DNA of 64,000 nt from Streptomyces sp. NBC_00287 (GCF_036173105.1 NZ_CP108053.1:4030001-4094000); one strand, 5' to 3'. Positions 8,997 through 17,726 are shown, counted from the stretch's first letter. Notes: a model not told the origin generated them from the letters alone. Translations and numbers: made by a program.

Positions 8997-9428
8997 ATGA
9001 ACTCCGACCCGTATCCGCCATACCCGCAGCAACCGCACCAGCAGTACGCCACCTATCCGTGGCTGCCGCCCGTCCCCGCCGACCCCCCACAGCACCGCAC
9101 CCCGCGCCACCCCGCGCTCGGGCACCACAGCGATCTGCGCATCCTGCGCAGCGCCTACCGCTGGCAGCGGCGCACCGCCACTCTCACCGCACTCGGCTAC
9201 TTCGTCCTGTTCCTGATCCTGTCGGCGACCGCGCCGTCCTTCATGACGAGCACCGTCACCGACGGCCTGCCCACCGGACTACTGCTCGCCCTGGTCCAAC
9301 TCCCCGTCACCTGGCTGGCGATCGCGCTGTACGAGCACACCGCGCGCCGTTACGTCGACCCGCTCGCGGACCGCATCCGCAAGCAGGCCGCGGTCGACGC
9401 CCGGCGCGAAGGGGCGGCGAACCGATGA
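8997..9428 (+). CDS. DUF485 family membrane protein
   Basis: A 143-residue protein with a proline/tyrosine-rich cytoplasmic head (about residues 1-40), a linker with the family-typical DLRILRSAYRWQRR, and two membrane segments (about 62-80 and 90-112). DUF485 proteins are nearly always encoded directly before an ActP-type sodium:solute symporter and are thought to be its small partner. That arrangement holds here: its TGA overlaps the symporter ATG (9425-9428). AAGGAG stands six bases before the ATG. Confidence 0.85.
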   Translation: MNSDPYPPYPQQPHQQYATYPWLPPVPADPPQHRTPRHPALGHHSDLRILRSAYRWQRRTATLTALGYFVLFLILSATAPSFMTSTVTDGLPTGLLLALVQLPVTWLAIALYEHTARRYVDPLADRIRKQAAVDARREGAANR

Positions 9429-11038
9429 CGACGCAGTTCACCGACGACGCACAGGCGATGTCCCTGGTCGCTTTCTGCGCCGTCGTCACGATCACACTGC
9501 TGCTGTGCGTGATGACCGGCCCCGACCGGGACGACCTCGACGAGTTCTACACCGGCTATGGGTCTCTGTCAGCCATGCGCAACGGCCTGGCCATAGGTGG
9601 CGACTACATATCCGCCGCGACCGTGCTCGGCACCACCGGGGTCATCGCCCTGTACGGCTACGACGGCATCGTCCTCGCCCTCAGTACGGCGCTGTCGCTG
9701 ATGCTGCTGATGTTCCTGCTGGCCGAACCGCTGCGCAACGCGGGCCGGTTCACCATGGGCGACGCGCTGGCCCGCCGGATGCCCGGGCGGAGCGTACGGA
9801 TCACGGCGTGCGCGGTGACGATCGCCGCGCTGCTGCCACTGATGCTGGTCCAACTGGCCGGCACCGGGCAGCTGATGGCGTTCCTCCTCGGCTTCTCCGG
9901 CGACGAACTGAAGACCGGCTGCATCATCGGCGTCGGCGCCCTGATGATCAGCTACGCGGCCATCGGCGGCATGAAGGGCACCGCGCTCATCCAGATCCTG
10001 AAGATGGTGATGCTGCTCGGCTCGGGCGCCGTGGTCGCCGTACTGGTGCTGAGCAAGTTCGACTGGAACCCGGGGGCGCTGTTCGACACGGCCGCCGAAC
10101 AGAGCGGGGTGGGCTCCGCCTTCCTCAACTCCGGGCTGCAGTTCGCGGGCGGGCCGCATCCGGGCCTGGACATGATCAGCTCACAGCTGGCCGTCGTCCT
10201 CGGGGGTGCCTGTCTGCCGCATGTCACCATGCGCATGTACACCGCCAACAGCGCTCGTCAGGTGCGCCGTTCGATGTCCTGGGCGGTCTCCACGGTGGTG
10301 CTCTTCGTCCTGGTCATCACGGTCGTCGGATTCGGTGCGACCGCGCTGATCGGACGGGCGGTGATCGCCGGGGCCGATCCGCAGGGCAACACCGCCTATC
10401 TGCTCGGCTCGCAGGCCGCGTTCGGGGCCGAGGTCTCCACGGCGGAGACCCTCCTGTTCACGACCGTCACCACGGCGATCTTCCTCACCCTGCTCGCCTC
10501 GGTCGCGGGGATGATCCTCGCCTGCGCCAACTCCCTCGCCCACGACGTGTTCGCCACCCGGGTACGGGAGTTGTCGGGGCGCCGCGAGATGATGGTGGCG
10601 CGGTTGTCCGCGCTGGCGGTGGGGGCACCCGCGATTCTGCTCGCCACGATGGTCCAGCACCGCAGCCTTCAGCCGCTGGTGACGCTGTCGTTCTGCATCG
10701 GCGCCTCGGCCATCGCGCCCGCTCTGGTGTACAGCCTCTTCTGGCGCCGCTACACCCGAACCGGCCTGCTCAGCACGCTGATCGGCGGATCGCTGGTGGT
10801 GCTGCTGATGATGCCGGGCACGAATCTGGTCTCCGGGTCGCCGTTCTCCGCCTTTCCCGACTCCGACTTCAACTGGTTCCCGTTCACCACGACCGGGCTC
10901 GTCTCGATTCCGGCCGGGTTCCTGTTCGGGTGGCTGGGGACGGTGGTGTCGGGGCGCCGTAAGGCCGAGGAGCAGCGGCGGCAGTACGAGGCCGTGGAGG
11001 GGTGGATTCTGGCGGGGGCGGTGCGTCGGCAGGGTTGA
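9425..11038 (+). CDS. Sodium:solute symporter (SSS family), ActP-like
   Basis: A 537-residue permease with about 13 membrane segments. The N-terminal MSLVAFCAVVTITLLLC, the FYTGYGSLSAMRNGLAIGGD region and DYISAATVLG resemble the acetate/carboxylate permease ActP branch. The start at 9425 lies inside the stop of the DUF485 gene, implying translational coupling; the longer open frame from 8627 is rejected because it would cross that gene. A short-chain carboxylate is the likeliest substrate by family, but this is inference. No acetyl-CoA synthetase gene is nearby. Confidence 0.87.
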   Translation: MTTQFTDDAQAMSLVAFCAVVTITLLLCVMTGPDRDDLDEFYTGYGSLSAMRNGLAIGGDYISAATVLGTTGVIALYGYDGIVLALSTALSLMLLMFLLAEPLRNAGRFTMGDALARRMPGRSVRITACAVTIAALLPLMLVQLAGTGQLMAFLLGFSGDELKTGCIIGVGALMISYAAIGGMKGTALIQILKMVMLLGSGAVVAVLVLSKFDWNPGALFDTAAEQSGVGSAFLNSGLQFAGGPHPGLDMISSQLAVVLGGACLPHVTMRMYTANSARQVRRSMSWAVSTVVLFVLVITVVGFGATALIGRAVIAGADPQGNTAYLLGSQAAFGAEVSTAETLLFTTVTTAIFLTLLASVAGMILACANSLAHDVFATRVRELSGRREMMVARLSALAVGAPAILLATMVQHRSLQPLVTLSFCIGASAIAPALVYSLFWRRYTRTGLLSTLIGGSLVVLLMMPGTNLVSGSPFSAFPDSDFNWFPFTTTGLVSIPAGFLFGWLGTVVSGRRKAEEQRRQYEAVEGWILAGAVRRQG

Positions 11039-11154
11039 TGGCCGCGGGGGGATGTTGATGTCCGCGGCAACCTTTCACGCCGTCGGTGGCGACAGGGGGA
11101 CGGAAGCGCACTTGATCTTCCGTCACCCCCGAACCTCCGAACGAGAGCGACGAC

Positions 11155-12549
11155 GTGAGCGAGACAGCAGCAACCCGCGGTCACCGGCCGCGGCGCAGGA
11201 AATCGACCCGCCGCAGGGTTTTTCTGATCGGCGGCCTGGTCACCGCCCTGGGTGCGGGCGCGGTCACCGGCGGCATGCTGATGACGGCCTCGGCGTCCGG
11301 CCCCGGCGCGGGCACCTACCGCCTGGTGAACGCGGCGGACAGCGCGTGCCTGACCGTGCCGCCCACCGGAACCCGGTTGGCCACGGCGGCGTGCGACGAC
11401 GGTGCCGGCGCGCAGGTCTGGCAACTGGCCGAGGCGAACGGCGGGTTCACCGTCAAGGCGGCCGACAGCGGGCTGTGCGCCACGGTGAAGGGGGCGTCGA
11501 AGTCGGCCGGCAAGGCGGTGGAGCAGCAGGCCTGTGACGGCGGCGCGGCTCAGGTGTGGGCACTGAGCGCGGTGGGCGAGGCGTATCACCTGGTCAACGC
11601 GAACAGCGCGAAGTGCCTGAACGTCAAGTCGGCGCTGGCGCAGCAGAACTCGTGCGACAAGGCGAGCAGCAAGAGCTGGACGCTGGTGGCGGAGGGGGAG
11701 GTGACGCCTTCGACGTCGGCCTCGGCATCTACGTCCACGTCCCCGTCCGCATCCGCATCCGCATCCGCATCCGCCACCAAGTCGGCTACGGCTTCCCCGT
11801 CCGCGTCTGCCACCAAGTCGGCCACGGCATCCCCGTCGGCCTCCGCCACCAGCGGTACGGCCCTTGCCGCTTGGCCGACCCCCACCGGCAACCAGGCCGT
11901 GAGCTCCTCCATCGAGGTCTCCGGCACCTACGACGGCTCCCTCAAGCGTTTCTACGGCTCCGGTGACCTCGGCAGCGACGGCCAGTCCGAGAGCCAGGGC
12001 CCCCTGTTCGAGCTGGCTGACGGTGCCGTCCTGAAGAACGTCGTCCTCGGCTCCCCGGCCGCCGACGGCGTCCACTGCCTGGGCAGCTGCACGCTCCAGA
12101 ACGTGTGGTGGGAGGACGTCGGCGAGGACGCCGCCAGCTTCAAGGGCAAGTCGACGTCCGCGAAGTACCTGGTGGACGGCGGCGGCGCCCGCAAGGCGGA
12201 CGACAAGGTCCTCCAGTTCAACGGCGCCGGCACCCTCACCGTCCGCAACTTCCAGGTCGAGGACTTCGGCAAGCTGGTCCGCTCGTGCGGCAACTGCTCG
12301 ACGCAGTACCAGCGGCACATCGTCATCAGCAATGTGAAGGCGACCGCGCCCGGCAAGGCGCTGGTGGGCATCAACGCCAACTACGGCGACACCGCGACGC
12401 TCTCGGGCGTGACGGTCGTGGGCGACAAGGACCTCACCATCTGCGAGCGCTTCAAGGGCAACAGCAGCGGCGCCGAGCCGACCTCGCTCGGCGAGGGCGC
12501 GGACGGCACGCATTGCCGCTACAGCGCCTCGGACGTCACCTACCAGTGA
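11155..12549 (+). CDS. Secreted pectate lyase (PL3-like) with ricin-type lectin domain
   Basis: A 464-residue exported plant-cell-wall enzyme. Order: an arginine-rich N-terminus with a Tat-like signal (RRRVFLIGG then a hydrophobic stretch, cleavage near residue 48); a beta-trefoil carbohydrate-binding domain (about 50-180) with QVW repeats; a Ser/Ala/Thr linker (about 184-238); and a catalytic beta-helix domain (about 240-464). The catalytic part shows ADGVHCLGSCTLQNVWWEDV, typical of polysaccharide lyase family 3, which cleaves polygalacturonate with calcium. GTG 11155 is the only start placing the signal correctly. It stands alone, between the symporter and a convergent gene. The lectin-first order is less common than a C-terminal binding domain. 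Confidence 0.88.
   Translation: MSETAATRGHRPRRRKSTRRRVFLIGGLVTALGAGAVTGGMLMTASASGPGAGTYRLVNAADSACLTVPPTGTRLATAACDDGAGAQVWQLAEANGGFTVKAADSGLCATVKGASKSAGKAVEQQACDGGAAQVWALSAVGEAYHLVNANSAKCLNVKSALAQQNSCDKASSKSWTLVAEGEVTPSTSASASTSTSPSASASASASATKSATASPSASATKSATASPSASATSGTALAAWPTPTGNQAVSSSIEVSGTYDGSLKRFYGSGDLGSDGQSESQGPLFELADGAVLKNVVLGSPAADGVHCLGSCTLQNVWWEDVGEDAASFKGKSTSAKYLVDGGGARKADDKVLQFNGAGTLTVRNFQVEDFGKLVRSCGNCSTQYQRHIVISNVKATAPGKALVGINANYGDTATLSGVTVVGDKDLTICERFKGNSSGAEPTSLGEGADGTHCRYSASDVTYQ
11706..11850 (+). repeat. Simple repeat encoding the Ser/Ala/Thr linker of the lyase
   Basis: Runs of GCATCC and related TCC/TCG/GCC triplets encode a low-complexity spacer in the pectate lyase, including two copies of ATKSATASPSASATK-like wording. 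The reading frame is kept, so it is a domain linker. The copy number may vary between strains. Confidence 0.7.
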
Positions 12550-12620
12550 CCTGACCGCCGTGCACCGGTGAACCACGCCGGCTTGTGAGCCTCTCGGGAG
12601 GGCTCGCGCCGGCTCTCGAG

Positions 12621-12652
12621 GGGGCGCCCGGGAAACGGGGCTCGGGCGCCCC
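12621..12652. terminator. Bidirectional hairpin between convergent genes
   Basis: GGGGCGCCCG (12621-12630) pairs with CGGGCGCCCC (12643-12652) across a 12-base loop, between the lyase stop and the stop of the coiled-coil gene on the other strand. Position and symmetry fit a terminator serving both. Confidence 0.65.
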
Positions 12653-12659
12653 TGCACCA

Positions 12660-13547
12660 CTACTCCGCCGTGGCCCGTCCCGTCAGCGTGATGAGGCTGT
12701 TGCGTACGTGGTCCATATGGGCGCGTACGTCGTCCCAGCGCTCCCCGTGCTCGCGCAGTACGCGCTCGGTCTCGTGCGCGATCCGGTCCTCGTGCACGCG
12801 CGCCTCCGCGATCACCTCGGCCGCCCGCGCCCGCGCCTCCTCCTGGCGCCGCCGCCCCGTAGCCTCGGCTTCGGCGAGCGCCTGCTTGGCGTCGGACAGC
12901 GCGGCCTCTGCTCGGGCGACCTGTTCGGCGTGCCGGGCCTCGGCCGCCTTCGCCCGCTCCTCGGCCTCGCGCTCGACCGCGGCCCACCGTTCGTTGTGCT
13001 CCTTGGCCTGCTCGGCGAGCAGGCCGGTGGTGCGCTGCCGCATCTCGCGCAGGGCGGCGAGCGCCTCGCCGCGGCTCTCCTTGACCTCGCGCCGGGCCGC
13101 GATCCGGGACTCGTCCGCCTCGGCGCGCGCCGCGAGCAGGCGCTGACGTGCGCGCTCCTCCGCCTCGGCGCGTACGGACTCGGCGTGCGCCTGTGCCGCG
13201 CCGTGCACGCTGTCCGCATGCGCCTGCGCCGCTTCCGTAAGGCGCTGCGCCTCCTGACGCGCGCCTTCACGCACGGCGGCGGCCTCCTCGACCCCGAGCT
13301 GGAAGATGCGCCGCGCGCGCTCCCCGAGCGTGTCGTACGTCTGCGGAGCGAGCTGTGCCACGGTCTCGCGCAGCCGTACCGCCTCGGCCTCCATCTCCTT
13401 GGCGAGCACGGTCAGCCGGGCTGCGCGCTCCCAGGCGGCGTCCCGGTCCTGGGAGAGCGCGGCGGCGTACGCGTCGACCTGCTCGGGACGGTAGCCACGC
13501 CCCCGTACGGCCACGAAGCCGTGAGCCGAGACCGGTGTGCCGCTCAT
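12660..13547 (-). CDS. DivIVA-like coiled-coil protein (annotated elsewhere as cellulose-binding protein)
   Basis: A 295-residue protein, almost entirely charged alpha-helical coiled coil rich in Ala, Glu and Arg. The N-terminal FVAVRGRGYRPEQVDAYAAA resembles the DivIVA-type head that recognises curved membrane. Streptomyces homologues often carry the historical name cellulose-binding protein, for which nothing in the sequence gives support. Filament-forming proteins of this kind (DivIVA, Scy, FilP) organise polar growth, so a cytoskeletal or scaffold role is inferred. ATG 13547 is chosen over the upstream starts at 13565 and 13652 because GAGAGG lies just before it. It is transcribed alone, beside the deaminase/SUKH island. 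Confidence 0.75.
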   Translation of the reverse strand: MSGTPVSAHGFVAVRGRGYRPEQVDAYAAALSQDRDAAWERAARLTVLAKEMEAEAVRLRETVAQLAPQTYDTLGERARRIFQLGVEEAAAVREGARQEAQRLTEAAQAHADSVHGAAQAHAESVRAEAEERARQRLLAARAEADESRIAARREVKESRGEALAALREMRQRTTGLLAEQAKEHNERWAAVEREAEERAKAAEARHAEQVARAEAALSDAKQALAEAEATGRRRQEEARARAAEVIAEARVHEDRIAHETERVLREHGERWDDVRAHMDHVRNSLITLTGRATAE

Positions 13548-13674
13548 GCTGGAACCTCTCTCCATCAGACGGACGCAAAAATCATGATTTCGCGGACATC
13601 TTGATGTATCGGTAAGAAAGGTGCATAACGCGACACTCCGGACACGGGTCACGCAATGTCCGGGGTACGAACAA

Positions 13675-13705
13675 GCCGGGTCCGGTCGTCATGACCGAAC
13701 CCGGC
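13675..13705 (-). terminator. Hairpin terminator after the deaminase/SUKH-4 gene
   Basis: GCCGGGTCCGGTC (13675-13687) pairs with GACCGAACCCGGC (13693-13705) with one mismatch and a five-base loop, 34 bases beyond the stop of the 938-residue protein. Confidence 0.7.
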
Positions 13706-13738
13706 GTCCACGCGTGCGTGCCGCTCAGCGGCGGTGTG

Positions 13739-16555
13739 TCACAGCAGGCCGTCCCACATCTGCTCCAGCAGGACCGACCACCAGCTCTCCGGCGAACCGA
13801 GCGCCGCCGGGTCGAGGGCGGCCAGCTGGGCCTGGAAGTCGAGGGTCCAACGGCCCGCCTGCTCCTGGTTGAGACCGAACCGCAGCCGCCACATCCGGCC
13901 GAGCAGCGCCAGACAGCGCTGGAACTCGGGCAGTCCGGTGTTCACGAACTGCGGCGGCACCGGCGCCCCGCCCGGACCCGCCTCCACCGGCACGGCGACG
14001 ATGTTGGCCGTGCCGTACTGCACACAGATCGCCCGGCCGAAGTCGCTGCCCATCACCAGGTACGAGCCCGCGTCCGCGGCCGGCTGCACCCCGCGCTCGG
14101 CCGCCAGCTCCGCCAGCGTCGGCACCGGCCGCCCCGGCTGGGCCTGCGCCCAGAAGAAGGGGCCCATGTCCATCGGCAGCCCCGCCGCGACCAAGGTGTG
14201 CGCCACGACCGGCGGCACGCCCTGCCGGGACACGGCGGCCTGCTCGAACCGGAACACCCCCGGCCCGAAAGCGGCCGCCAGTTCCTGCCCGATCCCCTCC
14301 GGCGGCAGCGGCGGCGCGGGCTGCACCTGCGGCAACGGCGCCCGCACCGGCGCGAGTCGCGCGGGACCGTCCGCCACCTGGTGCAACTCACCCTGGTGGG
14401 CAAGCAGCTGCTGCATACCCTGCTGCCGACTCGCGTGATCCGTGCCGTACGGCGCGATGCTCGCGATCCGCGCCTGCGGCCACTGCTCCCGGATCATCCG
14501 CGCGCAGTACGCACCCGGCAGCTCGCACGACTCCAGCTCGGTGTGCAGCTCCAGCACCTGGTCCGGCGGCACGTTCATGGCGCGCAGCTCGTGGAAGATC
14601 TGCCACTCCGGGTGCGGCGTACCCGGCGCCGAACGCCGGATCAGCTGCTGCTCGGAACCGTCCTGCGCGCGGTAGCGCAGCACGGCCTGGTACCCCGGGC
14701 CCACGGTCGGCTGACCGGTGGGCGGCTGCGGGTAGCCGTACGCCGGGGGCTGCTGACCGGGCATGGGCGCGGGCATCGGCTGACCCGGCGGCGGCATGGC
14801 GCCGGGCGGCATCGGCGGCTGGGGAGCTCCCGGTGCCATACCGGGGGCGCCCATCGGAGGCGCGGACAGCATGGTCTCCGCGTGGTGCACGGCACCGCGC
14901 CCACCACCGGGAGCACCACCCGCGCCGGGGGCACCCGGCACGCCCGGGGCGCCCGGGGGCTGGGGTGCGCCGGGGGCGCCAGGAGGCTGCGGGGCGCCGG
15001 GCGCGCCAGGCATGCCCGGGGCGCCCGGGACTCCAGGTGCGCCGGGCGGGTTCGGCATGCCCGGGGCGCTCGGCACACCGGGCGGGCCCGGAGGCTGCGG
15101 CACGCCCCCGCCCCCGCCCATCTGACTCGGATCGGCCAGCATCGTGGCCGCATGGTGCACACCGCCCGGAGGCGTCCCGCCAGGCGTACCCGGCGCACCG
15201 GGCGGCTTGGGGGCGCCCGGCGGAGTCGGTGCGCCCGGACCGGCCGGACCGTCGGGGCCCTCGGGGCCGAGCGCGGACACGAGTTGCGTGGGCACATACC
15301 CGCCCGCCGGCGTCCCCGGCGCGCCCGGACCGGACGGCGCGGGCGGCGGCGTGGCGCCCGGACGCGCACCCGGCGCTCCAGGGGCGCTGGGCGGAGGCGG
15401 CGGAGTCGCCCCGCCCCGCGCACGACGCGGCGGAGGCGCCGCCTTGCTCGTCGCGGCGTCGGCGATGTCCCCGGCGTTCGGCGCGAGCGGCCGACCCGGC
15501 GCACCCGCACCGGCCCCGTCGGGAGCGGCACCCGGGCCGCCCTGCGGGTAGCCGTAGGAGGACGCGCCCACGGGCGGCGGAGGCGTGGCGCCCGGAGGGG
15601 GCGTGCCCGGACCACCCGGGCCCTGCGGATAGCCGTACGACGGCGCACCCGGCGCGGGCGTACCGCCAGGCACACCAGGCGCGCCCGGCGCATACGGAGC
15701 TCCAGGCACCGGCGCACCCGGCGCACTCGGATCGTCGAGCGCCGGTGCCACCGCCGTCCGCGGAAGCTGGCTGCCCCCCGACATCAACGCCGTCTTCGCA
15801 TCCGGAGCCGCGGGCGGCGGCGTGCTGTCGTCCAGCTCGCTCAGCGGCGGCGCGAACACGGTCGCGGGCAGCGGTACGGAACGGTCCTCACCGGCGTCCG
15901 CGTTGGTGTCCGTACCGGCCCAGGGAGTCGCCCCGGCCGGCGCACCCGGCGAACCGTGCGCCCCCGCAGGCACTCCCGCGCCCGCCTGAGCCCCGGCACC
16001 ACCACCGTCACCACTCGCGCCGGCGTCCGGCCAAGCCGCACCACCAGCACCGGAACCGGCACCCGCACCCGGCACCCCGGCCTGCGTCTCAGGAAGCCCC
16101 CCGGCGCCCACACCAGCCCCCGAGCCAGATCCCCCGGACGCAGCTGCACCCCCCGACGTGTCCCCACCCCGGCGCCCAGGAATCCCCAGCTGATCCGCCG
16201 CCTCCTGCAACCACTCCGGAGGAGTCAGCAGGAACGACGTCTGGTTCAGATCCACCCGCGCCGGAGCCGCCGGCGCCGGTTCGGGCGCCGCGTCCGGGCG
16301 GCCGTACTCCTCCTCGTACCGGCGGATCACCTCGCCCACCGGCAGCGCGGGCCACAGGGTCGCCTCGCCGCTGTCCCGGGCGAGGACCAGCCGCTGGGCG
16401 CCGCCGTCCGAGCGCGGTCCGTCCGCGCGGTCCTCGGCCCAGACCACGAAGCCGAGCTCGAACTCCCGTACCCGCACCTCGCGGTGCTGGTACGAGGGCA
16501 CATCGCCGTTGACCCATTCCTCCGCGCGCTCCTGCGCCTGAGCGAACGTCACCAT
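13739..16555 (-). CDS. Imm35-like / deaminase / SUKH-4 multidomain protein
   Basis: A 938-residue protein combining immunity-type and toxin-type modules. Order: an N-terminal YrhB/Imm35-like domain (about 1-85, MVTFAQAQERAEEWVNG through LPVGEVIRRYEEEYG); a conserved patch near 98-130 (SFLLTPPEWLQEAADQLG); a very long Pro/Gly/Ala linker (about 130-615); a nucleic-acid deaminase-like domain of the XOO_2897 type (about 618-715) with H648-P-E650 and C677/C684 in SCELPGAYC as probable zinc and catalytic residues; then a SUKH-4 domain (about 735-938). No signal peptide or membrane segment is seen. ATG 16555 is chosen because GGGGGAG lies 11 bases upstream; GTG 16567 would overlap the upstream stop as GTGA. 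Either way it is co-transcribed with the WHH/SUKH-1 gene. The target of the deaminase is unknown. Confidence 0.78.
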   Translation of the reverse strand: MVTFAQAQERAEEWVNGDVPSYQHREVRVREFELGFVVWAEDRADGPRSDGGAQRLVLARDSGEATLWPALPVGEVIRRYEEEYGRPDAAPEPAPAAPARVDLNQTSFLLTPPEWLQEAADQLGIPGRRGGDTSGGAAASGGSGSGAGVGAGGLPETQAGVPGAGAGSGAGGAAWPDAGASGDGGGAGAQAGAGVPAGAHGSPGAPAGATPWAGTDTNADAGEDRSVPLPATVFAPPLSELDDSTPPPAAPDAKTALMSGGSQLPRTAVAPALDDPSAPGAPVPGAPYAPGAPGVPGGTPAPGAPSYGYPQGPGGPGTPPPGATPPPPVGASSYGYPQGGPGAAPDGAGAGAPGRPLAPNAGDIADAATSKAAPPPRRARGGATPPPPPSAPGAPGARPGATPPPAPSGPGAPGTPAGGYVPTQLVSALGPEGPDGPAGPGAPTPPGAPKPPGAPGTPGGTPPGGVHHAATMLADPSQMGGGGGVPQPPGPPGVPSAPGMPNPPGAPGVPGAPGMPGAPGAPQPPGAPGAPQPPGAPGVPGAPGAGGAPGGGRGAVHHAETMLSAPPMGAPGMAPGAPQPPMPPGAMPPPGQPMPAPMPGQQPPAYGYPQPPTGQPTVGPGYQAVLRYRAQDGSEQQLIRRSAPGTPHPEWQIFHELRAMNVPPDQVLELHTELESCELPGAYCARMIREQWPQARIASIAPYGTDHASRQQGMQQLLAHQGELHQVADGPARLAPVRAPLPQVQPAPPLPPEGIGQELAAAFGPGVFRFEQAAVSRQGVPPVVAHTLVAAGLPMDMGPFFWAQAQPGRPVPTLAELAAERGVQPAADAGSYLVMGSDFGRAICVQYGTANIVAVPVEAGPGGAPVPPQFVNTGLPEFQRCLALLGRMWRLRFGLNQEQAGRWTLDFQAQLAALDPAALGSPESWWSVLLEQMWDGLL

Positions 16556-16563
16556 CGCGAAAC

Positions 16564-17559
16564 TCACTCCCCCGACCCGGAAGTAGACACGGACACGGCA
16601 CGGGCGAAACCGCCGTCGACCATCAGGTTCGCCACCGTCTCCAACTCGGGCGGAGAGCCCGCCAGCCGGGACAGAAACGCATCGAAGTCCTCACCGCACG
16701 GCAGCAGCAGCCGCTCCACCCGATCCGCCGGCGCCCAGGAGGGATCGACATCCCGCGCGTCGTCGTACGCGCAGAACCACACCGAACCGATCCGCTCGCC
16801 CTTCACCTTCACGGCCAGCAGGCCGCCCTGGACGAAGCCGACGCACAGATAGTCCTTGGTCAGATGGTCCCGCAGGCACTTGTTGACGTAGACCAGGTCA
16901 TTGACCGCCGCCTCCTCGCGCACCGTGAAGAACGGCTGGTCGATCAGCAGCCCCAACTCCGCGTCCAGCGCCGTCCCGACCGGCGCGCAGCCGCCCGCCG
17001 CCTTCAGGAACGAGCGGTACGCGCCCGGCAGCCGGTATCCGAGGTCCTCCTCGACACCCAGCACCTGCGACTCGCTCACCGCCACACCGGACTTGGGCAG
17101 ACCGACATGCGCCGGACGCGTCTCCTGGAGCGGACGCGTGCCCCGCTTGTTCTGGTCCACCGGCGCCGTCGCGATCCCGCCGTGATGCCGCAGCAGCGCC
17201 TTGACCTCGACCGGAACCAGCTCGAGACGCCGTGAACCCAGCGCGTGATGCCAGGTCCAGCCGTGCGGCGTCGCCACCGACGGCACCGTGTCCCACAGCT
17301 CATGACCGGAGGCCGCCAGCGCCGCGTTCGCCGACACATAGTCCGTCAGGCGCAGTTCGTCGACGCCGAAACCCTCCGGCGGATCCGCGATCTCCGCGGC
17401 CGCCCGCGCGTAGGGCGAGAAGTCGGGATAGCCGTGCTCGTCGATCCGCACCCCTCTCGGGTGACGGGCGGCCCGTACCGGGTCCGGGAAGTGCACGACC
17501 TGCCCGGCGTAGGCCGCGTTCGGCGGCGCGGCTCGCTGCCCGAGCCGACCTGTCGTCAT
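16564..17559 (-). CDS. WHH-type HNH/EndoVII-like domain fused to SUKH-1 (SMI1/KNR4)
   Basis: A 331-residue fusion. Residues about 25-130 match the WHH clade of HNH/EndoVII nucleases: YPDFSPYA, then TPHGWTWHH with H104/H105, then LELVPVEVK and RHHGG (H125/H126). Most relatives have His where this protein has K120, so metal binding may be impaired. Residues about 155-305 form a SUKH-1 domain (EEDLGYRLPGAYRSFLKAAGG and GSVWFCAYDD), the fold of immunity proteins such as SMI1/KNR4. There is no export signal. AGGGGG lies 11 bases before ATG 17559. It is the first gene of a two-gene operon, divergent from the YwqJ-deaminase gene. Toxin and antidote in one chain, or a repurposed regulator, are both possible. 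Confidence 0.78.
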   Translation of the reverse strand: MTTGRLGQRAAPPNAAYAGQVVHFPDPVRAARHPRGVRIDEHGYPDFSPYARAAAEIADPPEGFGVDELRLTDYVSANAALAASGHELWDTVPSVATPHGWTWHHALGSRRLELVPVEVKALLRHHGGIATAPVDQNKRGTRPLQETRPAHVGLPKSGVAVSESQVLGVEEDLGYRLPGAYRSFLKAAGGCAPVGTALDAELGLLIDQPFFTVREEAAVNDLVYVNKCLRDHLTKDYLCVGFVQGGLLAVKVKGERIGSVWFCAYDDARDVDPSWAPADRVERLLLPCGEDFDAFLSRLAGSPPELETVANLMVDGGFARAVSVSTSGSGE

Positions 17560-17726
17560 GGCGGTTGCCCCCTGCGGCGTTCTGGTACGGCACGCAATGA
17601 CCCTCCTCGGCCACTACGCCCCGTATCTACTGGCTCCACGCGTCAACCGCATGGATCGCGGTGCCGACAGCCTATGCGGTACGACGACACGGGTCACCGG
17701 GCACCGGTCAGGGCCCTTCCGCTTCC

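Noticed and set aside
12660..13547. Cellulose-binding function
   Set aside because: No carbohydrate-binding module is visible; the protein is a charged coiled coil with a DivIVA-like head.
14790..15740. Repetitive DNA suggestive of a tandem-repeat or CRISPR array
   Set aside because: Periodicity is of the Gly-x-Pro codon type inside an open frame; there are no constant-length repeats or unique spacers.
13691..16852. 1,053-codon plus-strand frame
   Set aside because: Antisense to the deaminase/SUKH-4 gene. The repetitive Pro/Gly codons of that gene keep this frame open; the translation is low-complexity Arg/His/Thr.
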